This document shows, one piece after another, positions 10,621 to 23,517 of a DNA stretch of 64,000 nucleotides. Source of the stretch: Symbiodinium natans. Lineage: Eukaryota > Sar > Dinophyceae > Suessiales > Symbiodiniaceae. Both the position numbers and the translations under genes were made by a program. Positions within the stretch are counted from its first letter, which is position 1. The number at the start of each line of letters is the position of its first letter. The notes beneath the pieces were generated by a model. That model ran no database searches and was not told the origin of the DNA. It worked only from the letters and a program-made list of their open reading frames with translations. Location: positions 286,676 through 350,675 of the forward strand of contig CAJNDS010000158.1 of the NCBI GenBank assembly GCA_905221605.1, read 5' to 3'.

Positions 10621-12580
10621 TTTCTCTGGAGCGCGTGCCGCAAGTCTGCAGCCATTTGGAACTTAAGCCCCGATGTTCTGCTTTGCAAGGGAGTTGGGAG
10701 GTGGGAGCCAGGTCTCCTCAAATCAAGTCTCACTTCCGTCTGTTTTTGTAGTCACAAGGCCTCTCTACCCTTCGCAGACTGGGGCAGCCGATGATGGCAC
10801 TGCTGTACAGGGACTTGCCGCGCATTGGGTATATGGAGGGGCGGCTCTGCTCACGCTTGCCAGGGATTTTTCTGGTCAGCCGCCTGCAATCGTTGCAGCA
10901 TGACGTGACTGTTGAAGGACCCTGTTTGGGCGAAGGCACTTGGAACTGGATGCAACCCTCTACCATGCATCAAGTCTCACACTGGATGCTGAGGCCTGCT
11001 CGAAGTGGAGCTGCTCAGTCCTCTTGCAGTCTCGAACTGAGTAGTCTACCACGACAAACTGTGCTGCGATGGGTCCGAGGCAACAGCTGTGCTTTCTGGG
11101 GCCGGGAGTTCGACTGGGTTGCCAGGATTGCAGATGAGCGCTCAGATCAAAAGTGCTCTCTTCCGAGATCTTCTCATTTTGCACAGAAACATCTGGACGA
11201 GCCAGGACAATGGGGCGACCTGCTAGAACCTACCAAGGCACGGGACGAAAGTCCTGTTCTGGGAATTCCACATAGCCCCCACGTTCCGGGCACGTCAAAC
11301 AGACCCCCTCAACACGTCCCTTACGAGAAAGGGACCCCACCACCGAGAGCCCCCACGGGTCAGACGTGCGCGGCGCGTTCACAAACTTGAGCTTGTAGCT
11401 TCACTAGAATCGACTTACAATGCTGTACGATGATTAAACCTCAAACCCTAAACCCTACACCCTAAACCCCGTTCAACATACGAGCGCAGTGGAGCGGAGT
11501 GGAGTGACCAAGGCAAGCGGTATCACCTCTGGCCACATGGCTTGAAGATCAAGCCTTTTTTTGCACAGAAATAAGAACAACAATCAAATTACTTCGAACA
11601 TCCCCACCCTCTCTGGGTAGAGGCACGCTCTGGGGTTGGACACTCCAGGGACACTCTGGGTTGGGCACTCCAGGAACAGTTTGGGGTTGGGTACTGCAGG
11701 GACACCCTGCGGTTGGCACCCTGGGGTTGGGCGAGGAGTAGACCCGGCGAGGAGAAGAGTTGAGTTTAAATCACACCGAGGGTGGGGAAAAAGACATTCT
11801 CCCAAAACTGAAAGGCCAAGGGCGCGCAGGATTTTCAACATGCTTCAGTTCAAGATCGTTCTCAGCTCACGAACCTGGCTACCTCTGTAGGGTCTGCCTG
11901 GCGAAGGTCCCTTTGATTTGAGCTATCAGGCGTCATCCGGGAGCTGCTTCAGCAGCATTGTTCAGAGAGACTACCGAGCGCCTCATCGTCAAACTCAGCG
12001 AGAGTGCTGAAGATCTTGGCCCCCACTGCACTCCTGTGGGCTTCAGGATAGGTGTGTATATATATATATATATTTCTTTATTTATTTACTTACTTAGTTA
12101 TCAATTTAAACATCATGCATATCTACATATGTATACTTGGACACAAGCTTATCCGCACACGAAAGTGCTTGTCCCTACACGGGCACATCGCTCCAAGCGT
12201 GCGTGTTGATCGGCGGGTTCTGCATGACCTGTCTGTCGTACCCGTAAGGCTTGTGATGCCGAGGCCAGTGAAGTTTGCGCCCTCGAGACTTTCTTGGGGC
12301 ACGGCATCGAAGTCGTCATCACTGTCACACTCGGCGAGGCGCGCGAAGATCTTGCAATGCTCATGTTACAGTGGCAGGATGCATACAATGGCTCGCTTGA
12401 CCAAGCTGCGAAACCTAATGCAAGGTTATGCAAAAGATGCCACAACATGCCACAACATGCCACAAACAAGCCCTTTCGTTTCGCAGGCCCTGCATGTAAC
12501 ACACAGCTTTGACACCCCGGAGCCCGCACCTTGCGACCCACGATGCTCCAAGACTGAACGTCGATCTCCTGTCCAGAGCT
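10621..12580. other. Spacer between gene copies A and B
   Basis: No peptide conserved between the copies was recognised here. The region holds a short CCCTAAA-type tract (about 11,437-11,470), three to four imperfect repeats of about 26 bases around GGGTTGGGCACTCCAGG (11,630-11,735), and a TA run at 12,056-12,073. Open frames here show no family resemblance. Confidence 0.5.
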
Positions 12581-12591
12581 TACGGCTTCTC

Positions 12592-12630
12592 TGCCCTCCA
12601 TGCCCTCCATGCCCTCCATGCCCTCCATGC
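12592..12630. repeat. GCCCTCCAT 9-bp minisatellite
   Basis: Four adjacent copies of GCCCTCCAT. Confidence 0.9.
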
Positions 12631-13069
12631 AAGTTGCAAGTTGCAAGAGCTCTTGCTCAACAGGGCCCACTCCCGGCGGCTTCAGCTGCATGTGAGCCTA
12701 AGCCCTATAAGCTCTTCAAGCCCCTACAAGCCTCAACGACACGCCTTGCTTTGACTCGAGGAACTGTCATACTGACGAAGAACTGCCTCCTTCTCATCAA
12801 CATCACTGCCGCTGGAGTCCACGGTGCTGGTCTCGTCTGCATCAGCCTCCGAGCTAGTGAAGCTTGGGGCCACAGCCTACACGAAAAAGCCGGCAACTCC
12901 AACGTCGAACACAACAGAACTTTGCACCTGAGGCTCAGAGATTGGCGCTCGGGCGGCAAGGGCGGGGACGTAGCTCCCGGCCTTGCCCACGAGGGACTTT
13001 GCAGGAAGAGCCTGTGGTGCTGTGCAGAGGGGCATTGCCCAATGAGGAACAGAAGAGCCAGTGCTCCGG

Positions 13070-16000
13070 CGCCGCTGTACAAGAGCCAAGGAAGGTTGCG
13101 GAAGCACTCAGCGGCCAGGCCCTGTACAGCAGCCGTGGAGTTCCAGAACAACCACCAAGACTTTCCTTTAAACGCACCGGCGCCGGTGACCTGCAGGCTC
13201 TCAAGCTCCGGTTTTGGCTTCTAGGCAGTCTAGGCAACATAAAGAGAAGGCCGCGCGAAAAGCTGTGTCCATCACAGAATCACAGCCTCAGCCCAAGCGT
13301 CGCACAGGGGAATGAGTCCTGCACCGTTTGCAAGCACCTTCCACTGCTGTTGGCTCATCCAGCTCGATGAAGGTGTTGCGCACAACGGTCTTCACAGCAT
13401 GCACTCGCTGCCGCGTGGGTGCAGGATTGTGGTTCTTGCCGAAGCGCGGGTCGTGGTTTTCACAAACACCAGGAGCCGTCGGACCCCCACGGGAGTGGCG
13501 GTACGCAGCCTTCTGCAGCGAATAGGCGCGGTGGAAGTGCGCCTGCACTCGGTTCCACTCGTCCCTCTGAATGGCGCACTGGTACGGTAGCAGCTGCTGT
13601 TCACCGATATACTGGAACGCAGTCACGTGCTCGCCGATACGATGCAAGAACAGCGTGAGATACTCCGAGAGCAGGAAGCAGCTGCCGCCAGCCATTCCTG
13701 ACGGAGCTTCCCGACGCTCAACAAGCCGTTAACAGCCTTTACCTTGACACAGTCGTATAGGCCTGTGCAGAATGCATGGTTAAACAGGCACTGCAGACAC
13801 CTTGCCGAGCGACGGGGATGATAACGGATCCAAGACCTGAGCCCTTCATGCTGGCCAGCATCGATGATCGTCACATCCTGGCCCGAAACCGCTCAACTCA
13901 ACGGCCTCAACTGCCGGCTCACAAACATCAATAACATCACCGCAATGCGAATCTATGCTAAACTGCAATACTGCTCGGCGAGGGCTTCTCCTCCTCTGCC
14001 GCCATGTCCTCCGCCGCCAAGGGAACCAGAGGTCGGCCCCGCCGCCAGCTTTGGATGGTAAGGACGACATACCACTGCGCATCCGCCCCCCGCATCCTTG
14101 GCAAGCAAAGATGCTGGACTCAGTATCTCGTAAGCCCAACAGGATTGAGTCAGAGTCGCTCCACTACGCGAGGCCGGTTCACGAACCACAGCGCATGTTG
14201 CCTTCAGGGCTCCCCAAGACACAATTCTGGAGCTGGCTGGGGACACTCTCAGTCAGGAACCAAGACAGCATGAGGATGCACACAGTGACCACTCACCTGG
14301 CCTTGCAGACTCAAGTATGGCGGCAAAGTGCAGGGAAGCCCAGTTCGCCAAGCCCTCGCTGCACACCTGTTTCACATGCCATCCCATTCTTGGATCAGCA
14401 CAGCTTTGCTCCGGCTAGCTGTGCAGACACATCCCATCTGACAGAAGTGGGAGAGAACATCGTGCAGGTGACAAGTTGAGATGACAAACGCTGCCAAGTC
14501 AGCATCCCCCACACCCTCCCGAAGCCACCAAAGAGAGCAAGTCTGAAATCAAGCGGGCACCCGGAAGATGAAGTCCATCGCAAAGGTGCCGGGCTTCTGC
14601 GCGTAGGACACGGCGATGGCCTCGAAGGGGGCCTCGAGGCTTTGAAGTGCCATGACCTTGGGCACAAGGGTCTAGCAGGCCTTTGCAGGCCTTTGCATTC
14701 ACGTCTTAACATGAGCCATGAAGGCCCATGCCACAGGGATCCGGAGCTCTGCGCATACACGGGTGGAAAAGGAAGAATCAGGGCAGCCGTGGGGCGCTGT
14801 CTCCAGGCCGAGGGAAGCTGCGCCGAACAATCTGGCGGAACTTGCTGGGATACAGCGGATGGAAGAAGTGCCGGTCGGCGTAGATCTCGCCTCAACATAA
14901 AGATCATAAAGGCAAGACGCGCGCATCGCACGCAGCCCTAAAGTCCAAAAACATGCTCAAGGGCCGCCAGTCACGGCATGCTTGAGAAGGCAAGAAGCTG
15001 AACGTGCAGAAGAATAGGCCACAAAGTGACAAGAACCTGAGCCCACACAGCATTTGAAGACCAAGGGAAGAAATAAGTGCAGCACTAGTGCAGCGTAACC
15101 ACCACTCCCGGAAATCTTACAGTTAACAGTTCGTAGGACAAGTGATACCAATTCCTGCCTCGGCCGGAGAGCACAATGCTCGTCAAATAGCAGCCGTGAT
15201 CACCCACCCTTCAACACGTTGGGTCCGGTGCGCCTTTGCACTTTGCGTCGGTGGCCGACTGTTTGTTTGTTTGTTTTGTTTGTGTGTCAGTTGTGTGTAT
15301 GTGCGCGGACATGGTGAAGACAAACTGCTTTTTCGCATGGGTGCGGGAACTGTTTGTTTGTTCTTGGTTTCCTTTTGCCCTGTCGGAGTCCGTTTCATTT
15401 GTTCTTGCCAAACCAAAGTGCACGAGAGGGTTAAGCATACGCGGCGTAGGCGTGCGCGCGTGTGCGGGCGTGCGCGATGACCGAAGGGTGTTTTGGAGGA
15501 TTTTGTTTTGGTTGTTGGTTTTGCGGTTGTTGCGCTTGCGCTGCGAAGACATCACATGACTTGCACCATGTACGGCTGGCACTGTAGTGATGTCCCACAA
15601 ACTGTGTCTGTGTGTCCGTGTGTCTGCATGTCTGTCTCTGTGTGCGTCTGTGTCCGTGTCAAGGGGGCATCGACCACGGTGCGCGCGGCCGGTCCGGAAG
15701 CTACACTCTAGATGAGTGGGGTTGGATGCACCGCGCTCTTCCATCGCTGCAGCACAGCTGGTCTGACTTCGATGATCCACTGATATCCACTGCTTCATAG
15801 ACACCTCTCCTGCAAAGGAACTTCGAATGCCAACCAACTGCGAAGCATAGCAGCTGGAACATTCAGAGTTTTTGAACGGGTATGAACCCCCTCCTCCCCC
15901 CCCTCCCAGCCTTCGCCCCCTCCCTTCCACCCTCTCTCCAGTGGCACGGCACCTCCACGGCAGCTTCCGCACCACCACGGCATCCCCCGGCGCCAGCTGC

Positions 16001-16815
16001 TCAATCACCTGCCCACCCCAGCAACACAAACCTTGACGCTGCTTTGGCGGCCTCTGCAACGGCCACGGAGCCTCGAAGGACTCCTCATCCTTCAGCTCCG
16101 GAAACGTGCCTCAGCCAGGCTCAGAAGATGCGGCTGCCACCGCATCCACGGGTTGGGCATCCAGCCGAGGCGCGCAAGGCCCAGGCACGCACCTCCGGTG
16201 AAACGAAGAGCGTGGCGGCATCGGCAAGGGGGCTCTGGGCCTCGAGGTCCCGCACCGAGAACCTGCAGTCGCTGGAACTCGCCCGGCCCAATCTGAGACA
16301 TGGTGCTCCCGACTGTCTCGACTGTCCCGATCCCAGACTGTCCCCGACCGTCCCGACTGTCCAACCTGATGAGCTGTCCGCCCCACGGGCTGTGCCGGTG
16401 CAGCAGCCTGGCGGGATTTGCAAAGACCAGAGCAAACGAAAAGGAGCTTCGGCCATGGAGCTCTCAGCCACCCCTGAAGCGCCTGTCGGAGCCATCGAAG
16501 GCAACCAGCCAACCTTCATTCCCGAGCAAGTTCGGGACGAGGCGGAACCAGTCCTGTCGCTTTGGTGCTCCACTCGGCCGATGCATGGATCGTTTCAGCG
16601 TTCTCTGTTGAAGCGCTTCTGCAGGTTCAGGGGCAGTGCTAAGTCGAACAATGTAGGGGGATGCTACTTGACGCTTGGTCCACACTGTCGCCTGCGGATC
16701 TCACCCCGATGCAACCCCAAAAACGGCGAGCAGGCAACGTCTCCTCGACGGTCTCAGGAGGGAGCGCCATGTTGTTGCTTTCGTCTGCCGCTCTGATGCA
16801 CTTGGACCACGGCAC
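13070..16815 (-). CDS. Unidentified multi-exon gene, tandem copy B
   Basis: Second copy of the gene described at 4,640-10,430, in the same orientation about 6-9 kb away. Conserved segments 5' to 3' on the minus strand: about 16,735-16,800 (MALPPETVEETL), 16,455-16,560 (LVPNLLGNEGWLVAFDGSD), 16,125-16,265 (RDLEAQSPL), 16,060-16,105 (PELKDEESFEAPWP), 15,945-16,010 (EQLAPGDAVVVRKLP), 14,005-14,100 (VLTIQSWRRGRPLVP), 13,320-13,695 (FLLSEYLTLFL ... IQRDEW ... AYSLQKAAYR), 13,075-13,145 (LAAECFR). Segments are separated by non-conserved DNA, as expected for introns, and several begin after AG. The IQSWRRGR stretch faintly recalls an IQ motif, but function is unknown. Transcription and exact splicing are not shown by the sequence. 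Confidence 0.55.
13288..13695 (-). CDS. Best-conserved exon of copy B (135 codons open)
   Basis: Counterpart of 4,762-5,202 in copy A, starting at an ATG at 13,695. Shared blocks include LLPYQC, IQRDEW, RAYSLQKAAYR, SRGG and VKTVVRNTF. The linker between the blocks is not conserved. The flanking DNA downstream (about 13,740-13,870) also resembles the corresponding flank of copy A near 5,270-5,360, so the duplication included non-coding DNA. No known domain recognised. Confidence 0.6.
   Translation of the reverse strand: MAGGSCFLLSEYLTLFLHRIGEHVTAFQYIGEQQLLPYQCAIQRDEWNRVQAHFHRAYSLQKAAYRHSRGGPTAPGVCENHDPRFGKNHNPAPTRQRVHAVKTVVRNTFIELDEPTAVEGACKRCRTHSPVRRLG
15240..15665. repeat. Low-complexity TGTT and TGTG/TCTG stretches
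   Basis: Short TTTG runs near 15,260-15,280 and an imperfect TGTGTCTG/TGTCCGTG stretch at about 15,600-15,660, in the inferred intron of copy B. Confidence 0.8.
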
Positions 16816-16839
16816 AGCGAATGATGATTCATGCAACGC

Positions 16840-17880
16840 AACGATCCATGAGGCGAAAACCAAGAAAGTCAGAGCTGTTCGGGTGTGGGTGGCCCCGTGG
16901 CCCCACACGGGCTACAAGACGGGCTAAAAAAAGAACCAAAGCTGGAGCCTTGTCACCGGGCACACCACGGGCCATCCTTAGTTTTTGTACATCTTGTCTC
17001 AGGAGACTTTAAAAAAAACCGGAAATATAATTTAGTGTAGCAATCAAAAAAATCGAAGGCGCCCCATCTTCCACACTCGGAGCGCCCCTTTCCAGTATGG
17101 CGCCAAGCATCTCAAACACCAGCATTGGTGGTTCTACGGTACGCGGGGCATCAATCGCCACCGCTAGCACCGATGATCCTCCGCACAGGTGTGGTCATTG
17201 CCGTTCTGCAAACTAAGCCAAACGTGCAAGTACCAATCGCCGGCTCGAGCGCAAAGATCGGGCAACTTTCAACGCTTGCTGAAAGAGGTCCTGGAATAGG
17301 GTTGGACCTGCAAAGCACTGGGACGAAGAGCCCAGCACCCCCCAAAGAAGATACTCGCTGGATGATGCTTTACGACTGCTGCCGAGGGGCATGGAGAGAT
17401 ATTGCTCTCCTTGAAAACGGAAAAAATAAAGACAGTAGCCTGGTAGCCCCCTGCCCTCTTCACAGGCTCAAAGTGAAATCGAATCATGCCAGAAACAGAG
17501 ACAGGCAAGAAGAAAAAGCGCCGCGACAGTTCTGCCCAGACCGAGTCTCGGCTGCAGAAGCAGAAGTTGGAAGCTTTCTTGTGCTGTTGGCTTCAACTTG
17601 AGCCCAGGCGATCGCGGCGATGGCGGCGATAGCTCAAGAGGCTCAGCATGAGGAGTCTTAAGATAGGTTCAGCCCAAGGCTAAGGGTTCCTTCAAGCTGG
17701 TGCCCCCCAATGAGACTGCATCTTGCTACTCAAGAGGCCAAACCACACTCCACCCCTCTTCTTGAACCTCTCGGCATATGCTTGGGTCTGCACTCCACAC
17801 GGTGACCTGGGATCGTGCTGTGTCGCTGCGACTCACAAGGCCAGCCAGGTCCGCACATGCCACACAGGCCACACATTATA
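16840..17880. other. Region with no recognised gene
   Basis: Between copy B and the RCC1-like signal at 18 kb I see no repeat array and no frame with family resemblance. A frame at 17,125-17,601 (+) is open but has no supporting feature. Confidence 0.4.
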
Positions 17881-17904
17881 GAAACATGCGATATGGAGAG
17901 TCTG

Positions 17905-17980
17905 AGAGAGAGAAAGTGAGAGAGAGAGAGAGAGAGAAAAAAAAAAAAAAAAAAAGCGAGAGAGAGAGAGAGAGAGAGAC
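17905..17980. repeat. GA microsatellite split by an A17 run
   Basis: (GA)n, a run of about 17 A, then (GA)n. Confidence 0.95.
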
Positions 17981-18004
17981 AGCCGAAAGCCCACCAAGGC
18001 TTTT

Positions 18005-18060
18005 TGGGTCTGGGAGACCGGCAATGGCAAACGTGTGGTCCGCACCACACGCTACACGCT
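18005..18060 (-). CDS. Possible RCC1-like repeat fragment
   Basis: The minus strand reads RVACGADHTFAIAG, which fits the core of an RCC1 (regulator of chromosome condensation) repeat, V-x-C-G-x-x-H-T-x-A-I. It is preceded by a plausible splice acceptor (CTCAAG). Only one repeat was found nearby, so this is a single exon at best. It lies downstream of the PEPC stop on the same strand, consistent with a neighbouring gene in a unidirectional cluster. Confidence 0.35.
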
Positions 18061-18907
18061 GCCTTGAGGGGCACGCAAAGGCTTGAAGCCCTGTTTTGGC
18101 TACCATCCACATCACAATTCAGCCCCATACAGGTCAGAATCAAGTCCTGAGAAGCATCCCTTGTCCAAGTAATCTGAGTCTGGCGCACGACCACGCGAAA
18201 CCCTCCGTGAATCGGAAACTTCACCTGTGCCAAGCTGAGAGCCCGCAAGGCGTAGTCAGAAAAAACGAGAACTGCCGTCCGTTTTTGTCTGAGCTTTGCC
18301 AGGTTCTCGACCCCACACACACCTGGATCAACACCTCGAAGCTAAGTCATGCGAGTTGTCTATCGCGCTGCCCTGGCTCCCCTCCACACAGAAAGGAGAT
18401 GCGAAACGCGCATGCCAGGCAGTGCAGCGCAAGGGTCTTTTTCAAACGTTCTGCCTGACCGACATCATGGGGCACTTCTCTTGAGTGCAGCCGGCGACTG
18501 GAGCTTTTGCACAATAAGATCTGCAGCGAGGTGTTGCAGTGCCCACGTGCCAGAAGTCAGCATCCTGCTTGGGGCTTGGCCTTCGAGAGGACAGATGTCA
18601 TGGCAGCCGTCGCACCACAACCCCGCGCACAGCTGTACTAAGCTCGCACGCCCCTGTCCGAGCGTGCTACAACTATCTACATTTGGACAGTGCAGGATCA
18701 CACCCTCGGACCTCCAGCCCAGCGTGTGCCTTTATGGCACTGACTTCTCAAAATCGCGGGGGGGTGTATTCGGGGAAAACAGCGGAGCCCCTCCGGGCTG
18801 ATGAAGGATATCAGGATGACCTCCTCATGATATCACGATCACTATCAAATGATATCACTAAGATATCATTGGCATCCTTTGGATACCATTTCTGATCTCA
18901 GTAGGAC

Positions 18908-21900
18908 TCACCCAGTATTCTGCATTCCAGCTGCAATACCCTGGATGCTCACAATCATGGCATCAGCCAACTCTTCGGAAATGTGCTCCCCGGCTTTCCG
19001 CAGACCTCTTGCAAGGCCAAGGGAACCAGTGAGTCGCAGCTTGCAGTGGGCTATGCATCTGAAGAAACCTCGAGGCCTTCGTAATCCTAATGCCGCCACG
19101 CTGCGCTGGAGCACCTCCGCTTGAATCACGTGGGTTGCATCCAGATATGGCCTGATGTCAGGCATGAAGACGTTCATTAATGCAAGACATTGCCCCTCAG
19201 CCCCATCAGCCCCTCAGCCCGGGCCCCTCAGTGGCAAATCTCGACATGGCCCAGACATATCCAGACATTCCCTTTGGCCTCCGCATTCCAATGGCCAGTT
19301 TGGTGCTCGGCTCCGTAGAGAGGACCTCCTTCTCCCGCTTGACCTGCCAAGATGAGCCAGGCATTGCCCAAACCCCCATAGCATCCCCCTTCCTCCCCAG
19401 AAAAACCCCCTTTATCCCCACGTATCTCCAGCCTTTAGCAGAGAAAACCCCCTAAACCATAAACCCTAAACCAACATCACCCAACCGCACCTGCAGGACA
19501 GAGGTGGTCGCCTGAGCCAGTCGATTGCGGAGATCCTCGCGGTTTCTTTTGGCACCACTGCTGCCGAAGTACTCTGCAACAACCGTTCGAGGATCACGGG
19601 TGTAGGGTTCCGGGGAGAAGCAATTGTGGACGGGGGCTTGATGCATGCGTTTTGGCGCGCATCCCCTCCACAAAGTGCCCGGTATCGCCGGTATCGCTTC
19701 CTTCTCAAGCTCAGCCCTAAACCCTAAACCCTAAACCCTAAACCTCTCGGCATGTGCTTTCCTGGCCCAAGGGCTTCAGCGCATCATCGCAGATCTTGGA
19801 ATCGTAATGGGCTGCCTGAGCTCTTGGAGCTGAAGCTCTGAGCTCAACTCATGCATGTGGGGTTGAGGGTTCAGGGTTTAGGGTTTAGGGTTGAGGGTTG
19901 AGGGTTGAGGGTTTTTTTTGCCACCCGTCTAGCAGAGGGTTTAGGGTTTAGGGTTTATATAGGGCTTTCAAGCCATCTTCTCTGACCCGCCAAGCGGCGA
20001 TGTGTTCGTCGGCCTTCCCAAGCTCAATGTCGATGAGGTCCAGCATGGACTTGAAGAACGGCCAATTTGCGTACATGGACTGGAGAAGCCTGGGCAAAGG
20101 AGTGATCCCCCTTGTCGACTCCAAAAGGATCGCAAGTTTAGAAATGAACCAAGAGCAAGACTTAGAATGGAAAGTTACAAGTGACTCCAGCTTGCCCCCG
20201 GTGATGAACTTGTCCAGAGCATGGCCATTGCCTTACTTTCTTTGAAGGCTTGTGCCAACTCTTGTGCAAACAGTTGGGGCCCCAAACCCTAAACCCTAAA
20301 CCCTAAACCCTAAACCCTACACCCCAAAACCCAAACCCTAAGCCCACAAGCCGAGAGCAAGTGGCCCAACCAGACCGGCAGCAGCAGCCGCGTCTGCGTC
20401 CAGGCAAAGATCCAGGGGATGGCCCTGAGAGGATCACGCATTGCTCTCCTCTTTTATTCTGCTATGTTCGTCTACTATACGGCAATATGTTATTCTGGTG
20501 TTCTATATTAATATGATTCTTCTCTTTTACTCTGCTTTTATTAGTCGATTATACGGAACGATTTTGAGATTATTCTATTATTTTTCCTGTGCTATAGTAG
20601 TCTATATTGTGCTGTACTATTTTGTCCTTATTCCATTATCACTGTATTCTGGAAGTCTGTATGACTATGATGACTTTTATTCTGAGACAGCGCAGTAGAG
20701 TCCGTGCTTTTCAAGGCCAAGTTGCCTTAGCGTGTCGATGCCCCCATAGTTGCGGCGCTTGGCTGGTCTTGAGCCAATGTTCATCCTGAGCTTCACGCGA
20801 TCTCGCAGCTAGGATTCGTGGGAGCATGTGGGTTGCCAAGGCTCTGTGCCAGCTCTGCCGACGGCGTGGCTGCATGGAAGTACCTGCGGCTCTAATTTCT
20901 GGCAACACGGCAATGGGATTCACGACGAGGTGTGTCCGTCTTGTAGCCCAGGTCTTCTGGTCCGAGCAGCTTGACGAACTGGTCGCCCGGTGAGCGGAAA
21001 ACTGTTGTCTGGTAGTCCTTCACCCCTACACCCGAGACCCTAAACCCACACTGTGGCTGGGACTGCATGCTGTCGATGTCAGCGCGTGGCTTGCAGAACA
21101 TAGATTCTCCCAACCTAAACCCCAACCGTATCCACAACCATTCCCGCAACCATTGCAGCTGCAACTGCTAGGGTTATGCAGAGATCGGATTGTCCTGCAA
21201 TAAGTTGGGCATTATTGTTTTTATTGGTAGTAGTATTCTTATTACGATTATGATTCTGATTATGATTTTGATTATGATTATGATTATGATTGTTGTTACT
21301 CTTACTGTCACTATTTTTGACATTTCCTCCATGATTCCCCAGGCGTCCAAGAGCTCTCCTCGGCCGAGAGGTCGGCCAGCTCCTCCATCGCGGCGCGATA
21401 CTCTGCGCAGGGCAGCGGCGGAGGCGTCAGGATGTGCTCCAGCACCGCCACCTGAACAAGGAGAGTTCGGATGGAGAATTCGTCTGGGAGTGGTGTGTGC
21501 CATTGGGTTTTGCGCAGCTTCCACTACTGATGACGACGACCACTACCGCTACTGCTACCGCTACCGCTACCGCTACCATCGAGGACGAGGACGAGGACGA
21601 CGAGGACGACGAGGACGACGAGGACGACGAGGACGACGAGGACGACGAGGACGACGAGGACGACGAGGACGACGAGGACGACGAGGACGACGAGGACGAC
21701 GAGGACGACGAGGACGACGAGGACGACGAGGAGGAGGACTGCTACTGCGAGGCTCGTCTTTTCATGATCCTAGCCAACTCTTTCAAACACTCCTGGGAAA
21801 CAGGTTAAATCCCATTACTTTTCTTAGGGTCTGCTGGAACTGGGAAAGTTGAATCCCGCACCCTCCTTGTTGCCCAAATAGCTCGACAACCATTGCATGG

Positions 21901-23517
21901 CGGAAAGTATGCTAAAAACCCCATCTCCTTCTTCTTCTCCTCACGCCCTTTTTTTTGGCCCTGAACTTGCCAACAGTGCCGTCGGGCGCATGTTCAATCC
22001 CCACGCCCCTTCTGCTACTCAATCGAGCACCAACTTTCGGTGCGAATTATGTTAACTCTGACCCCCTTCTATTCTTGCCGTCATGGCTCGTTAAATCAAT
22101 GTTTTTGTGTTCTTCTCCTCATAATGTCATAACTCGACAGCCCAGTCCCGGAATCATGTGAACAGTAAGTTCTTCTCCTCATCACTGATCTGTGAAGTCT
22201 GTTTCGTCCCACCCCTTCCCATTTTTGGCATCACACTTCAAGAGCCAAACAACGCAGCCTTGTCTCGCCCTTCCTCTCTTGTCGTCATGGTTCGTCATGC
22301 TTCGGCCGCCAACCCACGCGTTCTTGCGCCACGTGAACTCACAGGTTGGAGCATGGGACGGTTGAATCCCATGCCCTGCCTTGCTTCTCCTACGAATCAC
22401 TCGACAACCTCCGTCTTTGCCAGGAGTCACCCTTCTTTCTTGTCGTCATGGTTTGACAGCCCCTTCCTTTCTTAGCATCATGCTTCGGGAACTTCGTCGC
22501 TGCGCAAGGCATGTTCAATGTTAAGTCCAGTCATCCCCCCTTCTTTTCTTCTCCTCGGAACTCGACAGTCGGCAGCGCCTTCCTTCCCCTCACCAGGCGA
22601 TGACCTACTCACGGTGGGAAGCATGCTAAATCCAATAAACCCAAGCTCCCTCCTTCTCCGACCCTCATGATGCCATAACCCACTAACTCCACCACCAGTG
22701 CTGCATGAGGCACTGCATATCGCTCCATGGTGTGCTCGGCAACCTCCGGGTTCATGAAGTGCCTCGGGGAGGGGGGGGGGGTGGGGGGGGGGGGTTTGGG
22801 GAGGGCCCCTGTTTTCCCACGTGCCCGCGAATACGAGTGTGTTTCCCTCCTGCACAGCTGGGGCGCTTTCCACGAAAGGTGTTGTTGCTTTTTGTTTTTG
22901 TTGTTGTTGTGTGTGTTTTTTTTCTTTCCTTTTTTTTTGGGGGGGGGGGGGGGATTTTGAGCTGTCATCGAGGCACTGCTGAATCATCTCGCCCTGCACC
23001 GTGAGACGCAGGTGGCGGGTGATGGATCCTGCCGGCTGGTTCAGCAGCCTCAGACCAGGGCGCTCAAAAAACGACTTGAGCATTCGGAGACCAAAAAGGC
23101 AGAAGAAAAAAAAAACGAAGGAGCAAAAGAAAAAAAAGGACTACGCGCGCACCGGGGCGCGTGAGGTGCGGGGGTCCGCCTCCCCGGCTGATGGTGCCCC
23201 CGCGCCCGTGGAAGAAGGTGATCTCCACGCCATGCCTGGAAGGGGCAACCGGATTGCAGTCTTGTTTACGGGCTACTGCATCATTCGTGGTGCGCGCATA
23301 AGTTGGTCAGGGGCCCCCCTGAAGCCTAAACCCCAGAACCCTAGAATCCTAAAACCCTACACCCTACACCCTGGAAGAAGGATTCTGCGATTTTCGGACA
23401 ACCCCCATCCGAGCAACAGGAGAAACGACCAGCTGGGGGCCCCCACCGGGCGCCGACCTCAACCAGCTTCTCCATGGCCACATGCAGAGCCCACGTGGAG
23501 GCAAACTTCCCAGCATC
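18908..23517 (-). CDS. ppc: PEPC exons: catalytic FHGRGG region to C-terminus
   Basis: In order: [18 protein letters not shown] (23,447-23,517); [20 protein letters not shown] (23,161-23,235); [20 protein letters not shown] (about 22,970-23,048); [14 protein letters not shown] and [10 protein letters not shown] (21,359 to about 21,475); [14 protein letters not shown] (about 20,950-21,025); [20 protein letters not shown] (20,366-20,424); VGTSLQRK (about 20,236-20,256); [20 protein letters not shown] (19,999-20,089); [18 protein letters not shown] (19,762-19,815); [15 protein letters not shown] (19,491-19,535); [17 protein letters not shown] (19,279-19,343); [16 protein letters not shown] (19,102-19,151); [20 protein letters not shown] then QNTG (18,908-19,005). 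The frame runs cleanly through the last five junctions. Confidence 0.93.

Noticed and set aside
15882-16796. 304-codon plus-strand frame as a gene
   Set aside because: Shadow of copy B segments on the minus strand; low-complexity Pro/Ala/Arg translation.
21190-21852. Acidic or Arg/Gly-rich frames over 21,583-21,737
   Set aside because: Same artefact from the GAGGACGAC repeat; a PEPC exon lies on the opposite strand at 21,359-21,475.
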